The notes: generated from the letters alone by a model not told the origin. A stretch of 64,000 nt of DNA from Trachythela sp. YZ-2020 (GCA_016169945.1 JADLSH010000256.1:992001-1056000); one strand, 5' to 3'; counted from the first letter of the stretch, positions 32,689-45,010 are shown. Made by a program: numbers and translations.

Positions 32689-32750
32689 TGTCACGATTTA
32701 ATCTTGTCGTAACTTTGCTACTTGACATCTTGAGACTGTTAGGATCATAA
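32689..32750 (+). repeat. 66-bp direct repeat, copy 2
   Basis: Second copy of the 30133-30198 sequence. It directly abuts the CTAGAAATACACTCATGC end of repeat C. Confidence 0.8.
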
Positions 32751-33012
32751 CTAGAAATACACTCATGCAGAATCCCCTCGCCTATTCGAACTCAGGAATT
32801 ATACTTCCCAAAATTTATTGTAACATGAAGTATTCTGTAAATCATTGTAACCATAGCAACCACTGAGCTAAATATATCTGGAGGACGTGCTGCTAATGTA
32901 TGCCAGGCAGAAAAGTGAAGCCAAAAACATGGCGGATTTTGACGTCAATTGACGCCATTGCCATGACGACTGGTCCCAAATGCCAATGGTAATTACCACT
33001 GACCAGGCTCAA
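32751..33012 (+). mobile_element. Repeat C, left end (copy 1)
   Basis: Begins CTAGAAATACACTCATGCAG, as do 57066 and, in inverse, 59146. The inner part (AGTGAAGCCAAAAACATGGC, TTGACGTCAATTGACG, ATGGTAATTACCACTGAC) is inverted at 36950-37040. So 32751 and ~37.8 kb may bound one large element of this family. Confidence 0.6.
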
Positions 33013-36000
33013 TTCTGAGCCCGCTACAATATTCACACCCCCCTGGTTTTTGAAAAAATATAAATTTAACCAGCTTTTGCCGTGAAATCTCGATGTTTTG
33101 GAGTTTTCGATATATTTTTTCGACCTTTAACAATTTATTTGAAGACGTACAAGTCGTACACGATATTCTCGTCCATGAAAGACAGCAAACAAAGATTAAA
33201 ACCTCGAGAAATGTGGGAAAAGACGGTGTTTGAACTTTGAAGCGATGCTGCAGTATTAACCAGTATAGCTGACAGGTATATTTTATTAATTTCACCGTTC
33301 ACATATACCTCTAATGTCTCTAATGATAAAATATACTTTATTTGTTATAATTGTTTATAAGCAAACCGTCCTCTTGTAGGCTTGTACAGCATGAGTATTA
33401 AAAATGTCCTATTTTATTTATTTTAAACTATTTTTTCTTTAAACTATGAGTATTTGTAGAAACTAGTCAAACCACAATACTATAAGCTTTGTTTTTTACT
33501 CGATGTTCCCCACAAAGCAAAGGGGTATTTTGTATAAAAATGTTAGAATTTCATATTTTCAATTTTATACTATTTTGTCAGTTAGTTGTATATTTGGGCC
33601 TAGAAATATTTTTCTGTCAGCTGTATATAATGCTTAATTAATGGTGCCCTTAATAGGTTGGGGTGCCCCAATGTTTGAGATTCTTACGTTGGGGATATTC
33701 TTCATTTACTACAACTGTGGTGATTATCAGGGATACTTGCCCACAAGTGCATGCACCCACAGTTCTAGTGTATCAACAATCTTTTGTTCTCTTGCCAGGA
33801 TATAATAACATGCTTTACCCCTTTAACAACTGATTGTACCCTACCATGGAAGAGTAAAATCGTCTGGCGTTTGACAGAGTAAAATACTCCCGGACACTGG
33901 CAAATTGTTTTGTTAACTCACTAACAGTGTTTTCAGTAATTATTGTCATAGCAGGCTGAATTTCAAAAATAGGTGTCTGTTCTCAAAATTTCCAGATGAA
34001 AGACAGATATAGATTTTGCAAATAAATAAATAGGCGGCTTTGAAAGGCCTAATAGCATAGACAGATTTTCATATTTATTATTAGGGCCGGGGTGCCAGAA
34101 GTTTTCGGGGGGTGAGCTGGTGAGGTAACACAAGGCGTCACCAAACGTTGTGCTCAGCCCCCAGTGAGGTCCAGGGGTGGAGCCGGTAATAGGCAGCGGT
34201 AAACCGCCGGTAACCGCCTCTTATTGAAAACACTGCACTAACTGGCAGTACCCTAGGCTAGTACATATACAAAGGAAACATAAAGCCAGATTTCCATTAA
34301 TTAAAATTACAACCACGAAATCTGGACCAGTTGCAATTGCAAACAGTCTATTTTTACAATTTTGCAACAAGGCAATTGTGACAATTACTATTTGAGCCAT
34401 TATCTGGCAGTACCCAACCACTGAAGGGAAAAAGTAGCCTTTCTCACACCACCATTTTTGGGGTACTGCCTTCTCCAGATCAGATAATGTAAGCACTGAA
34501 AACGTGATTTTCCATAAAACAGTGTAGTTGTAAGTATAAGCATTGCGGTGTTAGATTTTTCACAGCATTTATAAAACAGTACCCCAAAAATGGCAGATTT
34601 GGGCCTTTGTGAGAAAGGCGAATTGTCTGCCATTGGATAGTTAAATACTAAAGTAGGGGTCTTTGCCAAATAATAAGTTAACAAGAGACACTGGCAGATA
34701 GTTTTCTTAACCCATTAACTGGTAGTACCTTACCACAGACTAGTACATATGTTTGTCGTTAGACAAAGGAAAATACTAAAGTAATGCATCTAGGCGCTTT
34801 GCCAGCTAATGGGTTAATGGAACCCAGGCTTGACTAACAGAACAAATCAGTAAGTCACAGTAATTTATAAAGATATATTTGTAACAAAAGGAGGATAAAT
34901 TCATTTTAGCAACAAACAATCACAAACAATTAAATAAGTAACTTTTTCCTTGGATTTTGCAAAAAAAACCCATGGGGATTTGACATTTTTGATTGAGCGA
35001 GTATCAAATTCCCCATCCACAGGTCAAAAATCTCTATCAAGTTGGAAAGAGACCTCAGTGGCGAGTCACTACTCACTTGCATTGCATCAGCTGATTGGTA
35101 TGTAATACTATGCATGGTGTCAAATTCCCTTGGTTCGTCCCTCCCCTTGGACTTAACATTGACAGGTGCATAAAAGGTTAAGACAATCACAGAGCAAAAT
35201 GTGTAAAGTTACTGTAAAGTTGTCATTACATTGTTATGCCAGTTGATATTTCATTTATATACATTTCTATCTGTACTAGTGTGAAATTGTTCCATAATTA
35301 TATAGGTTTTAATAGAGACAAACGATTCGGAACAGACTTGTCCAACAATCGGAAAGGAATGAAAGCATGTGCCACATATCCAGCATACTATTCCTATATA
35401 TTGAAATTATAAAATGTTATTAGTTGCTAAAACATGTGGGATCATGCAAAATTGGGAAAAATATATTGTATTGGTGGGTTTCACCACATGTTACAGGGCA
35501 GCAGATGGTGGTCAACAGCAACTTCAGAAGCGTTGGCACTTATAGGAGCAAGAAAATGAAACTACATCTCTCAATTTTATATATTTGCTTTCAAATACAA
35601 GACTACTATGTATAATGAAAACAATTATCATTATTTTTTCACTTTGATAAATGCAGGTTGACCACCAATTGCATGGTAATGCTCAGTGAAACCCAACTAG
35701 TAGACACTGTGGATTCAAAATTCTCTATAAATTCAAACAGTACAACATTATGACTTGAATAAAGAAGTAATAGTACATATGTGATGCACAGTCTGATGTA
35801 CAGGCAAACTGCCCCCAAAGGCCACATTTGTGACAGCGACCTAATTCAAATGAAGTAAAATATTTTTTTAATATTCAGAGACTGGTTTGGTGGGTGTGTG
35901 TATTCATAAAATTTTAGTGGATGCTGTCCATCCATAGCTTACATTTAAAATTTTTCATATTGAAAATATGCAACATATTTTAATTCCTATAAACGCCCTG

Positions 36001-36944
36001 CTTCTATTTCAGGGTCTTGCAATTTTGGTAAACCTAACCCTTTCTCCTTTTAGGAGTTTCACCGTTCTTGAGCCATTGAACCAACAAAATGAACCATTGA
36101 AGCATAATGGATCCATACAGTATTGGGTTAACCAGCTGACCTATCTACCTTACATTACCTTACACTCTTGTAAACTCTATCATTAAGATACATTAATGCA
36201 GCCTACTTTATTATTTTACTCAATTTAATGCCAGACAATTTAACTTATCAATGAGAAAGTGTTGGGCATAAAAGCAAAATTATGCATTTAAAAGAGCAAA
36301 AGCACGAACCTGAGAGTTCTGAGATATTGTTGACACAGCGTCTGGCAGCAGCATCATTCTTTGCCCAACCTGTTGCATCCTGTCAACACTGAAATGTTCT
36401 GAGCAAAGATGACTTCCTTTCGTCGGGAATAAACTCAACTACTGCTTTATAGGTTTTTATGCCATTTCCCACATAAAATGAGAGTCCTATCCAGTCTATC
36501 TACTACGGCAAAATACCAAAAAAATATGGAAATGAAAAAACTATTATATACAGCTAGAAATATTGACAGCTGCTATAAACAAACCTAAAATTTTGCATGA
36601 CTATACAAAACATTAGCTAAATTTTATCAAAGAAAATAGATAGCTAGGTTTATAGGCTTTATACATGGCAATTTGTTGTTTAAAAACGATTTTTTACGCC
36701 ATTTCTGCTTGTACAATTTACACTATGCCTGCAGTAAAAACTACAAAGTATCAAGAGTTTCATGGATTCTTACCGGTGGGAAGAAATATGTTTCTTTGAT
36801 AAAGAATTGTGGCAGCCAAATGCGCAGCAAAAGGGCATTTTTCTCTCGTCGTTGTTGGATAAACAGCAAGGCCGGGAAAAAATAAATAAAAATATTTGTG
36901 CAAAAACCAGGGGGGCAAACACTTTGTTTGAAGTTTAGGATCGC
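33013..36944. other. Interior of repeat C region, no gene supported
   Basis: No ORF of note. Contains dispersed short repeats with the words CCATTAACTGGCAGTACC (about 34230, 34390, 34720) and AGACGATTTTACTC-like (about 33850, 36205), the latter also near 43185 and 58105. The 33300-34100 part is plain AT-rich sequence. Confidence 0.45.
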
Positions 36945-37810
36945 GGTTTGTCAGTGGTAATTACCATGGGCATTTGGGACCAATTGACGTCAGCAAATGC
37001 CGAAATCCGCCATGTTTTTGGCTTCACTTTTCACTACCATGCACGTCCTCCAGTAATATATAGTATAGCTCAGTGATAGCAACACACAATTTTTTTTACT
37101 TTTGGTACAAAATGATAAAAGAGTAATATAAATATTTGTACTTTTAACTATAAAATTATGAATTGCCCCACTATATAAAGTAGATATGTTATTACGTACT
37201 CTTTTAGCTTTGGTTGTTGTAAAATTTAACCTTAGACATTCACAAAAACGTCAAAAAAATTTCAGAAAACTTCAACTATTTTTTGACACTATATTTTTTT
37301 AAATTTATCTTTAAAATGAAGTTTTTGACATTACGTTATTTCTTCAAAATTCAAATTTAAACTTGCTAAAATACCTTTTAGGTTCAATCTATATTATAAT
37401 AACCTCACAGAGTGACATAGGCTTTTGCAAATCCACAAACTAAAATATGAAAAATAGACACTTACACGTTTAAAACACTTCAAAAGTGTCCTTTTTTCAG
37501 CCATTCGACTCCTTCTCGTTTATCTTGTTTTGAAGACTCTGTTTATCGGTATGTTTTTCCAATAGCCCGAGTATTAAAAATCATTTTTGATGAATAACAA
37601 AATCTTTATCCGTAAATCTTTTAAAAATGTTTATCCGTATGTTTCTCTCAACCTGAATTCGCGCATGCGTATAACGTACAAAACCCTGAACCGTCCATGG
37701 CATCGCGGCGGACGACTTTGGATTCCACTGTGTTTTCACATACCCGAGTGTAAATATCCGAGCGGAATTAGTACCCTCGCACGGCGCTTCGCGCCGGCTC
37801 GGGAATATAC
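36945..37810 (-). mobile_element. Repeat C, right arm (copy 1)
   Basis: Starts with the inverse of the 32.9-33.0 kb segment. It then carries CTATATAAAGTAGATATGTT, ACTCTTTTAGCTTTG, CTCAACCTGAATTCGCGCAT, GAGCGGAATTAGTACCCTCG and GGCGCTTCGCGCC, all of which recur in the 57.1-59.1 kb copy. Non-coding. Confidence 0.6.
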
Positions 37811-37817
37811 ATCGCAT

Positions 37818-38402
37818 CCACACATTTTTGTGCTGTATCAGGGTTACTAAATTGCTGTTACGACTTTAAACAACCGTCTAATGTTTATAGAAGTTGCATT
37901 GCTATTTTATTGGCTCTCCAGTCCTGAATAATGTATGGATGGAATGACATAAGCACATTCTCAATTATGGTGTTAAGGTATGATAGCTTATCAGGGTAGA
38001 GATGATTCGAAGTGCAAATTTAAAAAAAAATTAGAACTTTTTCATGTTACCTGTTTTAGTACAGGTTAACGCAGATCGAGCCTTACCTCATTGGGATTGC
38101 ATCAGCTTGATTTTCAGTGCTGTTAATAAAAAAGAAAGAAGCGTTACATTTGTCATAATTTTCCCATTGCTAACTAACCAACTATTGGTCCGATTTTCGA
38201 AAACTAAGTGTAAAGGGACAATAAATCGATAGAATTTAATATTTTATATATGACAACTTTCTTAAAACCTTCAAAACAAGATTCTTCGTATAATATTTCG
38301 GGCTACTATATGTACAGGAATGATAGAATTGGACTAAAAAATGGGGGGGGGGGAATTATTGGCATTTAGTAAAATTACATACTAAGTGATTATTGAAAAT
38401 TC
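37818..38402 (+). repeat. Dispersed repeat B, copy 2
   Basis: Direct copy of 30205-30790. It has small differences, including a longer poly-G run at about 38344-38352 and an extra A-rich patch near 38023. Confidence 0.85.
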
Positions 38403-38571
38403 TCAACGCAGGAAAAACAATAGACACCTCACAATTTCTACTAAAACTGTATAGAAACACGAAAAATGTCCTGCTTCGCACATTTGAATTTAGACACGTA
38501 AGCAAAACAATTTTAATTCGCGCTATTAAATGTTCATTATTAATACTGCCGACAAGACAGTGTCTTTTTTG

Positions 38572-38770
38572 CACGATATTTCGTTGAAACGGCCAAAAAA
38601 ACGGAGAACGAACGGATAGAGAACGTTTTGTTATAACGTTTTGACGATTTGAGCAAAAAATCTGAACGAATAAAGTCGAGCATTTGAACGGATAAAAAAA
38701 CGTTCTATCAGAAGTCGTTTGAACGAATTAAATTATTGAACGTTCCTAACGAAATTCGCCATAACGCATA
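38572..38770. repeat. GAACG/CGTTC-rich segment, left of the DUF6589-RecQ pair
   Basis: More than ten GAACG or CGTTC words in 200 bases, with CGTTGAAACGGCC and GAACGAACGGATA. A similarly rich segment, partly in inverse (GCGTTTCAACGGGCC, CTAACGAACGGATAACGAAC), lies at 44775-45010 on the other side of the gene pair. Confidence 0.6.
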
Positions 38771-40379
38771 GATTAAGGATAGCTGTCAACAGAATAGAAT
38801 AATGTGGCAAACAAGTAACCTCTATCGGCGTACAAAAGTACTCAAGTGATATAAATATTATACAAATTTAACAAAACATTCTGATAAATTACGCTATGAA
38901 TAGGCCTATTGTTCAATTCGAAAATTCGAAGATATAGTACAGCAGTTATATTAGTTACATGAAGTTGTACAGTATGCATTATTGTGCAGTATTCTTTAAA
39001 TTTGATATATATTGAGATATTCAATAACTATTATTCTGGAAGATATTTCAAACCTCTGATGCGGAAACCACGCTGCCAAAACAAGGCAAGGCAAGGCAAA
39101 GGCTATAATTTAGACAGTTGAACTTTGGATATGCTATATTCTATAGTATGCATGTCTGGCTATTCTCCTTGAGCAGCTTAAATCTCGCGCCAATTGATTT
39201 CATTTCCTGCCTGAAATAATTATTATGAAGAAAAAATTGTCAACAGATCAAAGCAAAATCTATTGCGCGTTAAAGAATATAGACTAGGGTACCAGCAAGG
39301 TAGGGAATGCTGTGGGACTGTTATTATTCTTTAGCTTCTTGAAACAAACATGCAAACAAATATGCAACACAAATTGTATTCAGTAGACGGTAATTATTGG
39401 CATTGACCCAGTGGCTTGCGCGCTGTCAGTAGATGCATACCCTAGCACAGTTTGCAGGATGAGACAAGCTAAATATATCACGAAACATGAAAGACATCAA
39501 ATTTTGTAAGATCTATTTCAAAATATCAATATTTTCCATGTATTGTTCTACCACATGGAATTCCCACATGAAACCCATGTTTACTGCGATGAGTAATTGG
39601 ACACTACCACGCAAGGAAATTTTCATATTTTTGTAGTGTATAAAGCTTTAAAAAACTATATATACATGTGCGCAAAATAATTTTGCATTTGGAAATGCGA
39701 GTCGCCTATATGTAAAGCACAACTCATTTCAACTCATTGCCATTCGAATATTTGTCTTAGTGCGCGCACAACTGAGACCCTTCATGTCTGTTCTGACAAT
39801 AATATGTGAAGGCCCGCGGCTAGACAAAAATGTTAAGTCCATTGTAAAATAGGAATAAAAACAAATTTATGTGCCTACAGTAGCCTATTTAATAGGTCAA
39901 ACAGAATGATTCAGTCAGGCAATTTAGACGATCAATTGCATATCTGTGACTTTGTGTCAAGTTCACACGGAGTCACAATCGTCAAGCGGCATACACGAAA
40001 CATCACTTGATGCAAAATATGGAAATCAGCAAGAGAAAGCAAACGCGAATGGATAGAAAAACCTTTTAAAGACATCTCTATGTAAGACTTCCATACTTTA
40101 CAGCACTAACAGCTCAAGCAAAGTCGATAGCATGCACTAATGCAGAATATATAGTTTATATATAGACAGACACTGAATCTAGCTGCGATCGATTGTGTGC
40201 TTTCAGCGTTTCATAGATATATAAATTAAGATTGCCAACTTTCCAAAAAGGAGTAAACAAATGTAAATGTAACATATAAACAAAAGACAAAATATCCTAC
40301 CTTGAATGGTCTAAATAGACTTGAAAAAGCTTTAGAAATTCGATAACAATTCGATAACAATTGGATATTTCAAATGCAG
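38771..40379. other. Non-coding stretch before the DUF6589 gene
   Basis: No gene supported. Upstream exons of the DUF6589 gene may lie here but could not be recognised. Confidence 0.4.
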
Positions 40380-41201
40380 AGCAGCCTGTGGTTATGTTTA
40401 CAGTACCAAAGCTACAAGAAACAGGTACTGTCAACGTCAAAACAGAAAAATCAGTAAAGTATGTATTAAAGCATGATTATTTTTCCCTTTATAGACACGA
40501 AAGACAAGTTCACCCAATCTATTTGCCAAGTGCAGAGCCAGAAATGGAGCCTTCCCCTGCTGAAGACTACATTTATAATTACCACAGAGGAAAACTAGCC
40601 TATGGACTGATTTTGTTTGAATTTAATGACGCAGTTAAAGAGGATGACGGTGGGAGACTTTTTGATATTTACAAGATGGCCCTTCTTTTGTACAAAGTAG
40701 GTGGCCACTATAAGTATGCTTACGTGGTATTGCTCTACCTGGTCAAGATTACCGCAGTTTTGCCATCGTTTAGTGCTCATCATATGAAGTGGAATCGTTT
40801 TTGTAATAAGCATGGTGGCAAAGGTAAGAACATCTCATTAGACCTAAGAATGGAACAGCTTAACAAGCTGCTTAAAACATTATGGAGAGGTCTGGGTGCA
40901 AATTTGTCAGAAAGCAATGGACAAAGGATGGCCTGCTCATTGGAATCGTTGGAAATGGTGATGGACTCTGTAGACAATGATTGCTATTTGTCAGGAGATG
41001 TTGGACATAGGTCACAAGGAAAGCCAGAAGAAGCAGTGAAGCAAATTGTTACCGACCTACCAAGCTGGTCGGGAAGGTTAGCCTTCATTCCCTAAATTTC
41101 CTTCAAGTCTATTCAATGGCCTGGACTTTAGGGACCTTCACAAATGGATGATTGGTTTGCTCAAAGAGTGGGAATCAATTTACAAACAAGACAAGAAGTG
41201 A
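40380..41201 (+). pseudogene. DUF6589-family protein, C-terminal exon with one frameshift
   Basis: After a CAAATGCAG acceptor the frame runs to 41095. It includes EDYIYNYHRGKLAYGLILFE, then FNDAVKEDDGGRL, YKYAYVVLLYLVK, HHMKWNRFCNKHGGKGKNIS and LDLRMEQLNKLLK. This is the Y-x-x-x-x-L...NDAV...W-N-R-x-x-N...GGKGKNIxLDLxxEHxN pattern of DUF6589 proteins. A one-base slip in the last few codons before 41095 moves to FPKFPSSLFNGLDFRDLHKW and a stop at 41199-41201. DUF6589 proteins are uncharacterised and multi-copy in cnidarians and some fungi. No ATG suits this exon, so the 5' part is missing or further upstream. It lies tail to tail with the RecQ-like gene, 450 bp apart. Confidence 0.75.
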
Positions 41202-41651
41202 AAATAGGGCCATTATATTACTAATGTTGTTGAGGATTATATTTAGTTACTGTTTATTTTTCAAAATATCACGCACATAAACACTATTAATGGGTCAATA
41301 ACAGGGAATCAGGGATGTTGCGAAGGGTTTTGAATAGGGGTGTGAGCAATACTTTTGCCGATAGATGTTATTAGGTGTCGTCATTCAAAAATTAACCCAT
41401 ATGAACATGGCATTTGAAAATATTTCATGCAAAAATGACAAAGCTACCAGTGAGAAAGACCGGCTTCCTCTGGTGTATATACGATAACTAATTTATGTTG
41501 ATGTCAAAACAGTCAAATGGTAATTTGCAGTTTTGTCTGAAAAAGGTTTGGCGACAAATGTTTGCTGACTGCTAGTGACAATTTCCCAATACTCTCCTTT
41601 GCAACAGGCCTGACTACCACAAACTAGTTTGTTAGGTAACTTTTAACTAGT
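41202..41651. other. Spacer between convergent DUF6589 and RecQ-like genes
   Basis: 450 bases without ORFs. Would contain both 3' ends; no clear polyadenylation signal pair was seen. Confidence 0.4.
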
Positions 41652-44159
41652 TCATAACACATCACTATTATCATCAGATGCATCAAAGTAATCTATAAAA
41701 TAACCGTCATCCTCGTTGTCCTTATTTGTGTTTTCATATAATTCATAGTTACAGTTTGCTGACTCAGAAAAAATCCCAAAGCACAGTCCAGATTAGGGAT
41801 ATCTTCAAAAATTTCCTGGATGATTTCAAGAATTTTAAGGCTATGTGCAATGGAATATACAGGCAAATTACTTGCAACAATATCTTGTATAGTGAACAGT
41901 TTGTGACAGTTGCTGACAATATCATCAACAAGCTCAGGTGAGAAACAATGTGTACTTACAGCACCAAATGCACCACCACGAAGATAATTTCCCTGTCCCA
42001 GTGAAAGTTCTGTCAAAGCTGCTTGCAGATCTTCTTTGTCTTCATCACTGACAGGCCGTGACAAAGGTGGATTATATTCACATACTTCCAGCTTATCCTC
42101 AAATGGATATTTATTTGTACCACCATCACAGCATTCATCACAACTGCACTCTTGTGCACAATGTAAACAGCAGTTGTGTCCTGGGTTTATTGGTACAATT
42201 AAAGGATCAAATTGTTTGTAAACAGCAACACGATAGCATCCTGTGGTTTTGACAAACTCTTTTATTTCATCTTCGCAGTGGGATAATTGATGACCATGGT
42301 ATATAGTTATGGCATGGGACAACTCTCCATCACGACCAACTCGACCAGTCTCTTGAAGTTGGTCTAAAATGGTTCTTGCAGGGCCCCAGTTAATGACATA
42401 TCTAATGTCTGGAAAGTTCACTCCCATACTCAGGGCACTGCTAGCCACAATAATTCTCTTCTTACTCATTTGCTGTTTAAAGTCATTCAGCAGTTTTTCT
42501 TTATTGTTTGGCCATGACACAGAATGAAAGATTCCAACAATAAAATCTTTCCTGTCATTTGAACCAACAGGAATGTATGCATGCTCCCCAAGTTTTAAGA
42601 GTAGCAAATTGACAACACTGGCAATGTCCTTTAGAGTGTTACAAAAAATAATTGTTTTTGGAATATTTTCTCTTTTTAGTTTGGCTTCATCTATTAGCCA
42701 GTCTAACTGTAAGCCCATTTCCTCTTTCTTTACTTTTGCTACAGAAAACCGTAAATTGACTCTATTGGGACTGATAAATATCTTTGTGCAGTCCGATTTG
42801 AGGCACAGTTGCTTGCATATGTTTTCCTGAGTTAATTTATCAGCAGTTCCAGTTAAAGCAAGGACTGGTACACCTGAAAGGCAAAAAGGATAATGATTAC
42901 TGTACTATTAAAAAGGAATTCTATTTGTGTTTGAAAGCTACCTAGTATTCTGGCCACTTCGACTTCAAAATGCCAAGCTTTGTTAGAAAATCGTTCAAGA
43001 TGGCACAGCACCAATGTTTTTGGAACGGAATTCTGAGAACGTTTATTGGCTAGCACCAAATTGCACATTATTTCAACCTTGTCATTTCATTCAACTGCTT
43101 AACCTCAGATGGTTATAACCAGACTATCTACCCCTGTCTCCTATTAATCCATAAAATCACAATGCCCCTACTTTGTTACTCTACCTAAAGCCAGACGATT
43201 TTACTCATCGAGGGAAATTAAGTGTTCGGCATCACAGCATTATCGGCATCACCGCATCAGGTTAAAATTTTGTCACATGCTAAAACATATAATGCATTTA
43301 AATTATATCATCGCCTACCTTCTCTGAATGCATGATTGTTTTTGGTCTTGTGTTTTCTATAAATAAGAAAGTACCAAATCCAAATAATAAGTTTAAGTTA
43401 CATATCTTTTTGACGCTTTGAAAGAATTTCCTAAAGATACGAGTCAAAATCCAAGGAGAAATTTTGATTGTATTCTAAACCCTAAGCCCACAAACTGAAA
43501 ATATATTATTAGTATATTGATATTTTTGGTTTCATTATTATAAAATGTTACTTGTGTCACTTCGTATTTCCGAGCTATTTGTAGATAATGTAATCAACAT
43601 TGATCAGCAAAATTAAACTACAAAGCAATAACCACAATCACTTGCATTACAATACCTTTTGCCAGTCCATGTTTCTACTGTGTGTGATTCATCGACCACG
43701 ATAGCAACAATATTTTGGTGAAGGGGAGAACTTGGATCTTTTAATATATCTCGATCTAAACGACTGTTTTCTCACCAATTCTGCAGTTGCAAAGGCTATT
43801 TTAAACGAGCATTTGCGAACATCTTCAAGAGATATTGCCGATGCATCAACAGCAGGATAACCTTGTCGTTCCATGTCATTTAGTTGGTCTTTAATAATAC
43901 TATTCAAGGGAGAGATCACAAGAATAGATGCTTTTCCTGACAACTTGTAGTCACGCACTCGCACGAACGTTTGATATATCAAACTCTTAGCAAAGCCCGT
44001 AGGTAAGACGGCTAGAACATCTTTTCCTGCTAGCAGATCTCCAACTGCAATTTCTTGCTCCCGTTTTAGGTTCAAAGAACGACCAGCCGCGATCCCAAGA
44101 TCTTCGAGAGCTCTCGAAAGATCAAGATTGTCAGTATCTTCGCCTTCGAAGCGCGCCAT
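41652..44159 (-). CDS. RecQ-like DEAH-type helicase, at least two exons, two homopolymer frameshifts
   Basis: Exon 1 (44159-43656) starts MARFEGEDTDN. It holds LKREQEIAVGDLLAG, Walker A as VLPTGFAKS (Lys58; Ala replaces the usual second Gly), LVISPLNSIIKDQ, and, after a slip in A4 near 43772, NIVAIVVDESHTVETWTGK (Walker B, D-E-S-H). Exon 2 (42873-41652) opens GVPVLALTGTADKLTQENI (motif III), then KTIIFCNTLKDIAS (IV), VASSALSMGVNFPDIRYVIN (V) and QLQETGRVGRDGE (VI), followed by a Cys-rich CCLHCAQECSCDECCDGG zinc-binding region. A T6 run at about 41768-41773 shifts the frame; one more T would restore an acidic tail (NKDNEDDGYFIDYFDASDD) ending at 41652. The short stretch between motifs II and III, usually with FR...LGELRS, was not resolved; a candidate exon lies near 42946-43060. 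The role is 3'-5' DNA unwinding by family; whether this is host or mobile-element is open. Confidence 0.8.
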
Positions 44160-44774
44160 CTTGCATTGATAGTATCAGAATATTAATGACCGGTGTCAGC
44201 CAATCAGATTTTTACGGCCGCTGGCGGTCGTAGAAATGCAAATACATAGGCCTTCACGGCAGGCGTTTCCTCCCCTTCCTCCCCCCGATTCCTTCTCGTT
44301 TCGCTTCTCCGTTTCTCCCCCCTCCCCTCCGTCCCCCCCCCTTTCAAACGCCTGCTACGCAGGCTAATACAGTTGTTATAATACGACATATGGCTTGCTA
44401 TTTTGTGTATCCTGTGGAACTTTATGAAACTCTACAGAATTGTTTAAGCACCGCTTTCCATCATTGCACCCTCCGACCTGGCTGTTCAAAAACGATTAGT
44501 AGATTTTTAAAAGAAAGTTTTTTACATTATGCTTGAAATAATTACATTTCGGCAAAAATAATAATAGCATTTCATGTAGTTCACGCTAAGACAGAATCGA
44601 CAAGCGCACGGAAGAAGATTCGAGTAGCCTATAAACACCCAATTTCCTTTTACACAAATTGTATTAAGGAGCAGGCGTGAATCGCTTTCTAGGAGTATTT
44701 CTCTGCAACACTTTCTATGCTTATCCTATAAGATTCTAACATTGCAAAAGGTTAGTGAACTTAATTAGTGTTTG
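44160..44774. other. Non-coding stretch upstream of the RecQ-like gene
   Basis: Holds the presumed promoter of the minus-strand helicase gene and the pyrimidine tract at 44255-44345. Nothing else supported. Confidence 0.4.
44255..44345 (+). repeat. Polypyrimidine tract with GC-rich borders
   Basis: About 90 bases almost only C and T, bordered by GGCAGGCGTTTCC and CGCCTGCTACGCAGGCTA. The same GCAGGCTA end occurs at 61206, and in inverse (TAGCCTGCG) at 60124. It looks like a repeat rather than a promoter element, though it lies about 100 bp upstream of the helicase ATG. Confidence 0.6.
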
Positions 44775-45010
44775 TTTGAACGAAATCCAATATCGCTCGA
44801 ACGAAATCTAATCGTTCGAACGAACGCTAAATCCAAATGTTTGAACGCTTTTGAAACATTTTTCATACGTTTTTTTCCATGCGTTTCAACGGGCCATTAG
44901 GAATTATGAACGTTCTCCAAAATCGTTTTCCAAAACGAAACGCTGAAGCGTCTGAACCCCTAACGAACGGATAACGAACGAATTTTTAGCACGTTTTTCA
45001 AAAGCGTTAA
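44775..45010. repeat. GAACG/CGTTC-rich segment, right of the DUF6589-RecQ pair
   Basis: Very dense in GAACGAA, CGTTC and CGTTT words, including the palindrome-like ATCGTTCGAACGAACG. Resembles 38572-38770 (shared CGTTGAAACG and AAAAAAACG in inverse). May be a terminal repeat of the unit carrying the two genes, or just two copies of one short repeat. Confidence 0.55.

Noticed and set aside
35968..36186. 72-residue ORF with a hydrophobic start
   Set aside because: No motif, no splice support, and located in repeat-rich DNA.
42853..43068. Reading frame joining GVPVLALTG upstream as RFSNKAWHFEV...ARILG
   Set aside because: The splice phase fits, but the peptide does not resemble the helicase segment expected between motifs II and III; another frame (LTKLGILKSKWPE) looks closer. 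Left unresolved.
44204..44389. 61-residue ORF rich in Arg, Glu and Gly
   Set aside because: It is the translation of the purine strand of the pyrimidine tract.
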